Of a stretch of DNA of 13,191 bases, positions 7,082 through 13,143 are shown piece by piece (positions within the stretch are counted from its first letter, which is position 1; the number at the start of each line of letters is the position of its first letter). Origin of the DNA: an uncultured bacterium (GTDB lineage Bacteria; Cloacimonadota; Cloacimonadia; Cloacimonadales; Cloacimonadaceae). The translations under genes and the position numbers were made by a program. The stretch lies in assembly GCA_938009275.1 (NCBI GenBank), contig CALLHY010000036.1:1-13191 (forward strand), written 5' to 3'. The notes under the pieces were generated by a model that worked only from the letters and a program-made list of their open reading frames with translations, was not told the origin of the DNA and ran no database searches.

Positions 7082-9479
7082 GTGTTTGAAACCTCAATGC
7101 ATCTGGGAGCAAGGTGTTAAACAGCACAATGCGATAATCCCAATACTCGTTGCGCCTGTTTATGGATATCTCCATCTTCCAGCAATGCAGCATGCGGGTT
7201 AGGTGAAAGCTCTGTGATATCATGTCCTTACTCTTTATGTTGTAGTAATTATTATAGCTTAATCCCCAGTTCTCAGTTATCCTTGCCGATAGACTAAGGC
7301 GGATATTGCTGCTCTGAGCCTTGAATATGTCCTTGGGTGCATACAGATTGTGAGCCACAGATATGCTCCAACTATTATCGGATGCCATATCTTCGAAAAA
7401 GCCAGTATCATTGCCCAAACTATCAGGCTCATCGAAGCTGCTGAAAGCTTTGTTAAGTGGCTTAGGGAAATAGCTCTTATATGGTGCACTTCCGCCCAGC
7501 GATATGCTTTGGCTAAAGTACTGATTGCGAATATCCAACTCTTTCCAAGTAACGTTATAAGGGTTTTGTTGAGCACTGAACTGCGCCGAATAGCCCAGTT
7601 TAAGGTCTCCCAGCTTGAACTTATCGGGATTTATATCCAGACTGCCTAAAGAGATGCTCCCCGGACGGAAGTTTAAGCTATGCGATACACTGCCAAACTT
7701 CTTATCGGCTTTATACAAGTTTGCCGAGCCTCTGCTATTCAAGGAAAACAAGTCATTAAGCTTATATTCTGTTCCACCACGTGTGTATTTTAGCTGCCAC
7801 TTCTGGTCTAGGGAATAGTTAAATGAAGACGCCTTTTCCCCACTTCGCACACCAATGCTGCCAAAGCTGTACAAATCGGCATTATTGCGCGTATCAGGAG
7901 AGTAATTAACTCCAAAAGAAGGGCTTAGTATATGGCGAATGGATTTGATGGGAAAGTTTGAAAAGTTTCGCACTCCATAAACGTTAAAGTTCGCAGCGGC
8001 GTAGGCAGTATAGTCCCCACCCCGCACCATATTCTTGCCTGTCCTATCCCTGTCCATCCAGCTTTCCTGAAAGTCCATACCCTGGCGCATATTAAGCCAA
8101 CCTCTGTATTTCCAGCTATATGCCAGACCTAAGCTTTGCTTGATTCCAATATGATGTTCATTCAGATATTGCTGTCCGCTGGGGTCGGCGGGGTCTTTAC
8201 TATTGTCCCACAGCACATCCAGGAAGCTATAGCCAGGGTCACGCAGTTCACCAATGTGATCCATGCGTATGCCATAGTTATAGCTGAGATTGTTCAGCCA
8301 ACTATCCGAAGAAGCAGACAATAGCTCAGCAATAGGTCGTGACGGAAAGTTAAACGAAGCACTGGGCAGGCTTATCGAAGCTCTGTCATTCACAATGTCC
8401 TGAGTATATACACTACCCACATTAAGGTACGATGAACCCAAAGGCTTCCTATAGGCTATACTGGAGGTTAGGCGTTGGGCAAGGCTCTGATTTATATCGT
8501 CACTTCCCTCCCATATCCGCTTGTTGCTAATGAAGTCCAGATTCACATCCAAGGCTGCACGATTGGGCAAATCGTGGTGATGATAACCCTGCAAAGACCA
8601 ATCGTTATTCGTAACGGCATAACTTATATTGCGCTGAAAAGTGGCATTGAAAGCACCCGAGTAATGATAACGTTTTATATAGCTGCTCCTAAGCCCACTT
8701 TTCCAACCGGTCTTCTCATTCAAATCCAGGCTTATTATCATATCTGCGAAGTCTTTATAGGGATAATACCAGCCAATATCACGCAAATACTTGCCATCGG
8801 TGCTGTTATAACCCGGTTCGGGAATCAGGAAACCGGCATGTCTGCCACGCCGGATGGGAAATGAAAGATAGGGAAAGTAAAACACAGGGAAATGATTAAC
8901 GAAAGCCACTACCGGCTTGCCTACAATCTTGTCTCCCCTGTATATCCGCAGTTTTTTGGCCCAAAACCAGTAGGATGGCTCTTCATACTCGCAGGAGGTG
9001 AAGGTGCCTTCATCTATATCATAGGCATTTTCTCCGGTTTTGCGAATCTCTGCCCCGCCGTAATAGCCCTTTTCTATCATGCTCTGTCCACCGTCTATGA
9101 TGCCGGTTTGGGAATTTATATCGAAGCGAACGTTGCTGCCAATTAAAAGCTGTTCTCCATCCCGCATGCGGGTAAAACCATAACTGTATGCCACATCCCT
9201 CTTCAGATCAAGCAGCAGCGAGTCGGAGCTAATCTCCGCCTGTCCATATACTATCCGGGGATTTTCATAGAGATAGATGCGCTCCTTATCATAATCGAAG
9301 TATATGCGCTGTGAGAAATAGGCCAGAGAATCTTGCTTAACAGGATTTACTAGCAGGCTGTCGGACACAGGAACAAACAGGGAATCTGGCACAGAGGGCT
9401 CCGGCGCAAGGTTCTGCGCGGCAATGGGCAGCAATGCTCCCAACAGGACTAACAACATCAGGTACTTCAAGTTATCCAT
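7062..9479 (-). CDS. lptD: LPS-assembly outer-membrane protein LptD (OstA/Imp)
   Basis: LptD forms the outer-membrane pore that, with LptE, inserts lipopolysaccharide into the outer leaflet. From the ATG at 9479 the protein has 805 residues. It shows a signal peptide (about 1-21, ending IAAQ), a Ser/Pro/Val-rich stretch, an OstA-like beta-jellyroll domain (about 55-165), and the hallmark LptD transition (GTFTSCEYEEPSYWFW, then FPVFYFPYLSFPIRRGRHAGFLIPEPGY). A long Tyr/Ser/Asn-rich barrel region of alternating strands follows, to the end. Only two cysteines exist, Cys163 and Cys766, at places matching E. coli Cys173 and the Cys724/725 pair. AAGAGAT precedes the 9479 ATG by a few bases; an in-frame ATG at 9515 lacks a Shine-Dalgarno and would sit inside the putative promoter. 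First gene of the four-gene operon; its end overlaps gmhB by 20 bases. Confidence 0.93.
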   Translation of the reverse strand: MDNLKYLMLLVLLGALLPIAAQNLAPEPSVPDSLFVPVSDSLLVNPVKQDSLAYFSQRIYFDYDKERIYLYENPRIVYGQAEISSDSLLLDLKRDVAYSYGFTRMRDGEQLLIGSNVRFDINSQTGIIDGGQSMIEKGYYGGAEIRKTGENAYDIDEGTFTSCEYEEPSYWFWAKKLRIYRGDKIVGKPVVAFVNHFPVFYFPYLSFPIRRGRHAGFLIPEPGYNSTDGKYLRDIGWYYPYKDFADMIISLDLNEKTGWKSGLRSSYIKRYHYSGAFNATFQRNISYAVTNNDWSLQGYHHHDLPNRAALDVNLDFISNKRIWEGSDDINQSLAQRLTSSIAYRKPLGSSYLNVGSVYTQDIVNDRASISLPSASFNFPSRPIAELLSASSDSWLNNLSYNYGIRMDHIGELRDPGYSFLDVLWDNSKDPADPSGQQYLNEHHIGIKQSLGLAYSWKYRGWLNMRQGMDFQESWMDRDRTGKNMVRGGDYTAYAAANFNVYGVRNFSNFPIKSIRHILSPSFGVNYSPDTRNNADLYSFGSIGVRSGEKASSFNYSLDQKWQLKYTRGGTEYKLNDLFSLNSRGSANLYKADKKFGSVSHSLNFRPGSISLGSLDINPDKFKLGDLKLGYSAQFSAQQNPYNVTWKELDIRNQYFSQSISLGGSAPYKSYFPKPLNKAFSSFDEPDSLGNDTGFFEDMASDNSWSISVAHNLYAPKDIFKAQSSNIRLSLSARITENWGLSYNNYYNIKSKDMISQSFHLTRMLHCWKMEISINRRNEYWDYRIVLFNTLLPDALRFQTRDSKKY

Positions 9480-9497
9480 ACTATCTCTTAGTGTGGC

Positions 9498-9526
9498 ATC
9501 TAAATTGGGAGGCATCTATGTGTCAA
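9498..9526 (-). promoter_or_regulatory. Possible promoter of the lptD operon
   Basis: On the minus strand a perfect TTGACA (9526-9521) is followed after 17 bases by TTAGAT (9503-9498), a weak 3/6 match to the -10 consensus. Transcription would start about 10-12 bases before the lptD ATG at 9479, leaving room for the AAGAGAT Shine-Dalgarno. Judged by consensus only. Confidence 0.35.
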
Positions 9527-9610
9527 GCACGATGTGATGTCAGTTAAGTAGCGGTATTTGCATCCACCCGAAATCCATCCGAAACACATGAGACACTTAA
9601 GGCACACACT

Positions 9611-9634
9611 TGAGTCATTGCGTGAGACATTGCG
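9611..9634. repeat. 12-base tandem duplication
   Basis: TGAGTCATTGCG (9611-9622) is followed directly by TGAGACATTGCG (9623-9634); 11 of 12 bases are identical. Confidence 0.7.
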
Positions 9635-9676
9635 AAAGACTAGCGAAAACCAGCAAAAGACCAAGAAGCTCAATAG

Positions 9677-9724
9677 TCCAACAATCCAACAATCCAACAA
9701 TCCAACAATCCACGAATCCAACTA
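9677..9724. repeat. 8-base tandem repeat array (TCCAACAA)
   Basis: Four perfect head-to-tail copies of TCCAACAA (9677-9708) are followed by two degenerate copies, TCCACGAA and TCCAACTA (9709-9724). Eight-base units break the reading frame at each copy, which argues against coding use. Likely a slippage-prone simple repeat. Confidence 0.9.
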
Positions 9725-9785
9725 CCAAAACCTTAACATCCCTCTATCTTTCAAGGAAACAATGTATGATGATACTGCCACACTC

Positions 9786-9825
9786 CTGCCACGATCACGC
9801 CGCGTTGTGGCAGAATTGCGGCGTG
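9786..9825. other. Two overlapping, mutually exclusive GC-rich hairpins
   Basis: CTGCCAC (9786-9792) pairs with GTGGCAG (9807-9813), and CACGCCGC (9796-9803) pairs with GCGGCGTG (9818-9825). The two stems interleave, so only one can form at a time (or they make a pseudoknot). No T-run follows on the plus strand. The function is unknown; the interleaving resembles an attenuator or a structured RNA, but no gene lies immediately downstream. Confidence 0.5.
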
Positions 9826-9890
9826 GTCTCGGCAAATAGGTGTTACAATGCTTACTTGTAAGAGAGAGGGATGATAGGGAAAAAGGGGTA

Positions 9891-9948
9891 GGTTACTATG
9901 AGTGGGTTACTATGAGTGGGTTACTATGAGAATAGATGAAATAGATGA
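9891..9948. repeat. 14-base and 9-base tandem repeats
   Basis: GGTTACTATGAGTG occurs at 9891-9904 and 9905-9918, with a third copy truncated to 12 bases at 9919-9930. It is followed at once by two copies of AATAGATGA (9931-9939 and 9940-9948). All copies are exact, so the expansion is recent or still active. Confidence 0.9.
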
Positions 9949-10149
9949 ATAAACGGGGGGTGGTTAGAGATGGGAATTAGACACTTGGAACAAGAGATGT
10001 TTAAGTTAAATATGTTATGTACAAACGCATGCTTAAGCTCCACGATGAATTCCAACACTAGTACCAATATGGGGATTAGCCCCAAGCAAACGAACAACCT
10101 AATCCCTGATTGAAAAACTGGGGGAAGTGAGATTTACTGTAATTTATTC

Positions 10150-10177
10150 TTGACAGAAAATGACACTAACCGATATT
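10150..10177 (+). promoter_or_regulatory. Putative promoter for the endonuclease gene and possibly the cluster
   Basis: A perfect TTGACA (10150-10155) is followed after 16 bases by GATATT (10172-10177), a 4/6 -10 match. The start would be near 10184, about 90 bases before the ATG at 10277. No terminator is seen between the endonuclease and the GIY-YIG frame, so transcription may continue into the accessory genes. Confidence 0.4.
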
Positions 10178-10276
10178 CGCTTTGTTGAGGTTAACTAGCT
10201 GTATCGGAAAAAAGAAAGTAGCTCTGCTAAAGGCTTTTTGGCAATAGGCACTTTAGATGGGCAAAGAAGGGAACAC

Positions 10277-11041
10277 ATGAGGCACAAGCTTAGGCTATCA
10301 CTTGGCATTACGTTACTGCTATGGACGGTTATGCTGTCTGCGGGTGGCACAAACACTGCATTGGAACTACCTGCCTTGGAACAAGGCGAAGTAATTATCC
10401 AACATACTGGCTTCTCTTTAGTTTACTCCGAAAAGGATGAACAGGCAAAGTGGGTAGCCTATACCCTAACCCCCGAAAAGGTGAATAACAAAGTTGTTAA
10501 ACGCGATAAAGAACGCTTTAGGGAAGATCCGTTAATCAGCACCGGCTCAGCTACGGATAAGGATTATAAGAATAGTGGCTACAGCAGAGGGCACCTATGC
10601 CCGGCAAATGACAACGCATGGAGCAAAAAAGCAATGCGCGACTGCTTCTATTTCTCCAATATGAGCCCACAGAAACAGGATTTTAATGGCGGAATCTGGA
10701 AGAATTTGGAGATGTATGTGCATAATCTGGCTGTGCAATATGACACATTATACATCGTTACCGGACCTGTACTGAAAAGCGATAAGCCATTTGTTACAAT
10801 TGGGAAGAATGAAGTATCTGTGCCGGAGTATTTCTATAAGGTTATAATGGTGTATGGAACAGAGCCTGAAGCAATTGGCTATCTTATCCCCCAAACAGGT
10901 TTCGGAAAAGACTTCCAGGCTTATGCCTGTAGCGTGGATGCGGTGGAAAAGGTGACGGGCTTAGATTTCTATGTAACGCTATCGAATAATATAGAAACCC
11001 ACATAGAAAGCATGACACAGAATATATTCAAAGACAAATAA
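10277..11041 (+). CDS. Exported DNA/RNA non-specific endonuclease (NUC1/Endonuclease_NS)
   Basis: A member of the beta-beta-alpha-metal nuclease family of Serratia nuclease and EndoG, cutting single- or double-stranded DNA and RNA with a divalent metal. From the ATG at 10277 it has 254 residues, with an N-terminal signal peptide (MRHKLRLSLG..., hydrophobic 9-21), so it acts in the periplasm or outside the cell. The active site is SRGHLCPA with His106 as general base. The metal motif NGGIWKNLE gives Asn137, Trp141 and Glu145 with the spacing of Serratia Asn119/Trp123/Glu127. NMSPQ (128-132) precedes it. The usual Asp of DRGH is Ser103 here. The frame is open to a TTG at 10238, but AAGAAGGGA lies just before the 10277 ATG and the signal peptide begins there. 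It ends 20 bases before the GIY-YIG frame. It may be nutritional or a general nuclease rather than part of the defence set. Confidence 0.92.
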   Translation: MRHKLRLSLGITLLLWTVMLSAGGTNTALELPALEQGEVIIQHTGFSLVYSEKDEQAKWVAYTLTPEKVNNKVVKRDKERFREDPLISTGSATDKDYKNSGYSRGHLCPANDNAWSKKAMRDCFYFSNMSPQKQDFNGGIWKNLEMYVHNLAVQYDTLYIVTGPVLKSDKPFVTIGKNEVSVPEYFYKVIMVYGTEPEAIGYLIPQTGFGKDFQAYACSVDAVEKVTGLDFYVTLSNNIETHIESMTQNIFKDK

Positions 11042-11048
11042 GTATATG

Positions 11049-11056
11049 AAGGAGAT
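11049..11056 (+). promoter_or_regulatory. Strong Shine-Dalgarno of the GIY-YIG gene
   Basis: AAGGAGAT lies seven bases (counting from GGAG) before the ATG at 11062. It marks this as a real translation start although the frame is later broken. The identical octamer precedes the CD-NTase gene at 11531-11538. Confidence 0.8.
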
Positions 11057-11061
11057 ATATC

Positions 11062-11489
11062 ATGGCACATCAAGAGTTTCATCTTAGTTTTGAAGGTTAC
11101 TGGAGAGATGTTGACATAAACGGACTACCGAACGTTTCAGGTATCTACTGTGTTTATTGTTGTACATACAACAATGAAAAGAAGAATCTAAGTATTAGAG
11201 AATTGATATATATTGGAGAAGCAAAAGACCTAAATGATAGAATCTCGAAGCATGAAAAGTGGGAAGATTGGAAAAAAAGACTGAAAGGGGAGAGTGCATT
11301 TGTTTTAGTTATGCAGCTATTGATAGTACCTACAGAGAAAGGTGCGAAGCAGCAATGATCAACAAACATAAACCACCAATTAACACGGAATGCAGAGATA
11401 ACTTCTCTTATGATGATACAACGATAGAATTGGAAGGAAAGACTAGTCTTCTACAAGCTGAATTCAAAGTCATTCGGAAAGACCAATAG
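11062..11489 (+). pseudogene. GIY-YIG nuclease-like gene split by a one-base frameshift
   Basis: The first frame starts at the ATG at 11062 and carries GIY (residues 27-29), LIYIGEAKDLNDRISKH (YIG 50-52, Arg60) and EKWEDWKKRLKG. It then goes out of phase and stops at 11358. The natural continuation (GECICFSYAAIDSTYRERCEAAMINKHKPPINTE, then GKTSLLQAEFKVIRKDQ) is in another frame and ends at 11489. Adding one base near 11272-11290 would rebuild a 142-residue protein. That stretch holds a run of seven A and a run of four G, so sequencing error, recent mutation or ribosomal slippage are all possible. GIY-YIG domains cut DNA using Tyr, Arg and a metal-binding Glu. The Glu (in RERCEAA) lies after the break, so the 98-residue product would be inactive. 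It lies between the endonuclease and CBASS genes on the same strand. The exact subfamily is not recognised. Confidence 0.8.
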
Positions 11490-11542
11490 TATGTAGGTTG
11501 AACAAACATAGGCTTTAAGTCCCCTCGCTTAAGGAGATAACG

Positions 11543-12433
11543 ATGAGTAAATATACCGAAGAACAACTAGCAGGTTTCACAAAACCTCCAAGTAATACAG
11601 AGGAAACAAGGTTAGCAAATGCTGTGAAGCAAATCAGAGAAGCTATATCTTGTGATCCCGTGCTGAAAAGTAAAACCATTGAAGTGTTTGGCCAAGGTTC
11701 TTACGAGAACGATACGAATGTAAAGCAAAATAGTGATGTTGATGTTAATGTTATGTTTACAGATTGCTTCTATTATGAGATACCTCCAAATGAAGATGAA
11801 AGTAAATATGTAAGTGGAGGTGCATGTGAATATTCTTTCACTGAGTTTAAACGAGACGTCATGAATGCCTTAGTGAATAAATTCGGAGCTACAGCCGTAA
11901 GTAGAGAAAATAAATGCATAAACATAAGTGAAAACACTAATAGGGTTTCATCAGACGTAGTTCCGACATGGCTATATAAGAGGTTTGTGAACACGAGACA
12001 GGTGGAATTAGGTAGCAAGTTGATATCTGATACTTCTGACCCAGTCATCAACTTCCCGAAACAGCATGTGGAAAACAATAAGAGAAAAAACAACGCAACA
12101 CAGAAAAGATATAAAAGACTCACTAGGATAGTTAAGAGAATAAGGTACAATATGATAGATGATGGAGTTTGGACAAACGAAGCAATATCTTCCTTTTTAC
12201 TTGAATCCCTGATGTGGAATGTACCTGATAATGTGTACAACAACTATAGTAGTTGGTCTGAAAGACTGAAACAAGCCATCATATTCCTCTATCATAACAC
12301 CTTAAACCCAAGCTTATGCAGAGAATGGGGAGAAGTATCTGAGCTATTGTATCTTTTTCACCCTTCACGAAAGTGGTCAGTTGAATTAGTGAATCAATTC
12401 TTAGCTAAGATGTGGCAATACTTAGGGTTTTGA
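11543..12433 (+). CDS. CBASS CD-NTase (cGAS/DncV-like nucleotidyltransferase)
   Basis: A 296-residue cytoplasmic nucleotidyltransferase expected to make a cyclic di- or trinucleotide alarm signal on phage infection. The polymerase-beta-type core is clear: GQGSYENDT with the GS signature (Gly52-Ser53), the catalytic pair SDVDVNV (Asp65, Asp67) and a third acidic residue in SSDVVPTW (Asp138). The C-terminal helical half has the conserved stretch NFPKQHVENNKRKNNATQKRYKRLTRIVKRIR (169-201), typical of bacterial CD-NTases. The length is usual for the family. The start is supported by AAGGAGAT six bases upstream. The stop is followed after three bases by the ATG of the Cap15-like gene, so the two are co-translated. 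The clade (CdnA-H) and the nucleotide made cannot be read with certainty. The gene is AT-rich compared with the core genes to the left. The identification as CBASS rests on this pairing. Confidence 0.92.
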   Translation: MSKYTEEQLAGFTKPPSNTEETRLANAVKQIREAISCDPVLKSKTIEVFGQGSYENDTNVKQNSDVDVNVMFTDCFYYEIPPNEDESKYVSGGACEYSFTEFKRDVMNALVNKFGATAVSRENKCINISENTNRVSSDVVPTWLYKRFVNTRQVELGSKLISDTSDPVINFPKQHVENNKRKNNATQKRYKRLTRIVKRIRYNMIDDGVWTNEAISSFLLESLMWNVPDNVYNNYSSWSERLKQAIIFLYHNTLNPSLCREWGEVSELLYLFHPSRKWSVELVNQFLAKMWQYLGF

Positions 12434-12436
12434 TTT

Positions 12437-13096
12437 ATGAGTAACGTAAATGTAAAAGCTTTGATTTGGATACTTGTGGTGTTAGATTCATTATGTATTA
12501 TTGCAATTCACTTTGTTAAACAAAACCCAGAAATTACATTCTACTATGTGTTGTCGACTATCTCTACAGTTGTTTCTATTGATACTATGCTAGCCACCAT
12601 ATTTATTTTTGGGCTATGGAAATGGTCTAAACTTAAGGGATGGCTTGTTTACGTTCCGAATCTGAATGGGACATGGGTAGGTAGTATTTTATCAACCTGG
12701 ATTAACCCTAATACTGGTGAAAAACTAGATGCTATCCCAGCAATGCTTACTATCCGACAGAATCTTCTTAACACAAGTTGCGTAATGATGACCACAGAAA
12801 TGAAAAGTCATAGCGAATGTTGCTGCTTTAAACTTGACAAAGACCAACAACAGAAGTTCCTTTACTATACTTATATGAGTGTGCCGAAGCAGATAGTAAA
12901 AGAAAGAAGTCCATATCATTATGGCACTATGAAATTCTCGATTATTGAAGGACATAAACTGAAGTTGGAGGGTGATTATTGGACAGACAGAAAAACTACT
13001 GGTTCGATCGAAGTCTATTACATGCAAAAGGAACTTCTCGAAAGCCTACCTGAGGATATGATAAAACACCCAGTAAGTGATTCATTCAATAGCTAG
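12437..13096 (+). CDS. cap15: Cap15-like CBASS effector (two TM segments plus beta-rich sensor)
   Basis: A 219-residue membrane protein matching the S-2TMbeta (SMODS-associating 2TM, beta-strand-rich) effector family. Cap15 proteins bind the cyclic nucleotide made by the partner CD-NTase, oligomerise in the inner membrane and kill the cell by membrane disruption. Seen here: TM1 at about 7-26, TM2 at about 36-62 followed by a basic WKWSKLKGW edge, then a beta-rich domain starting at PNLNGTWVG (74-82). Family-like elements are LTIRQNLLNTSCVMMTTEMKS (104-124), FLYYTYMSVP, YHYGTMKF and LEGDYWTDRKTTGSIEVYY (177-195). Four cysteines lie in 115-130, including three in a row (128-130). It starts three bases after the CD-NTase stop with no strong Shine-Dalgarno of its own, indicating translational coupling. 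The C-terminal 20 residues are polar. Assignment is by pattern recognition plus partner gene. Confidence 0.88.
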   Translation: MSNVNVKALIWILVVLDSLCIIAIHFVKQNPEITFYYVLSTISTVVSIDTMLATIFIFGLWKWSKLKGWLVYVPNLNGTWVGSILSTWINPNTGEKLDAIPAMLTIRQNLLNTSCVMMTTEMKSHSECCCFKLDKDQQQKFLYYTYMSVPKQIVKERSPYHYGTMKFSIIEGHKLKLEGDYWTDRKTTGSIEVYYMQKELLESLPEDMIKHPVSDSFNS

Positions 13097-13143
13097 TTTG
13101 TATGTTCATTTACTGTTTAACTATCTGTTTCGAGAGCTAAAGT

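Larger units (their letters stand above)
9480..10276. other. Gene-poor repeat-bearing spacer between lptD and the endonuclease gene
   Basis: Nearly 800 bases with no reading frame that looks like a real protein; the open frames here translate simple repeats (for example runs of NPTIQQS-like or CWIVGLL-like residues). What it does hold is a 12-base tandem pair (9611-9634), an 8-base tandem array (9677-9724), two overlapping GC-rich hairpins (9786-9825), 14-base and 9-base tandem repeats (9891-9948), and an 8-base inverted pair (GGGATTAG at 10072-10079 with CTAATCCC at 10099-10106). The nearest likely promoter for the rightward genes is at 10150-10177. No tRNA, transposase remnant or integrase was recognised. 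Confidence 0.7.

Noticed and set aside
9677..9724. CRISPR array
   Set aside because: The units are 8 bases, head-to-tail and without spacers; no cas genes are present.
9558..9861. Two overlapping plus-strand open frames of 83-93 codons in the lptD/endonuclease spacer, and the minus-strand frame at 9500-9721
   Set aside because: Their translations are mostly the TCCAACAA repeat read in different frames, with no Shine-Dalgarno and no family resemblance.
10238..10276. Longer endonuclease start at a TTG (13 extra residues)
   Set aside because: The ATG at 10277 has an AAGAAGGGA Shine-Dalgarno and begins directly with the charged n-region of the signal peptide.
11271..11280. Classical -1 slippery heptamer at the GIY-YIG frame break
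   Set aside because: In the zero frame the site reads TGG AAA AAA AGA, so the X XXY YYZ pattern is not met (X is G). Slippage is not excluded but is not supported by a canonical site.
11773..12243. A 156-codon minus-strand frame inside the CD-NTase gene, rich in Leu and Ser
   Set aside because: It lies fully antisense to a gene with clear catalytic motifs; the hydrophobic composition is what antisense of AT-rich coding sequence gives.
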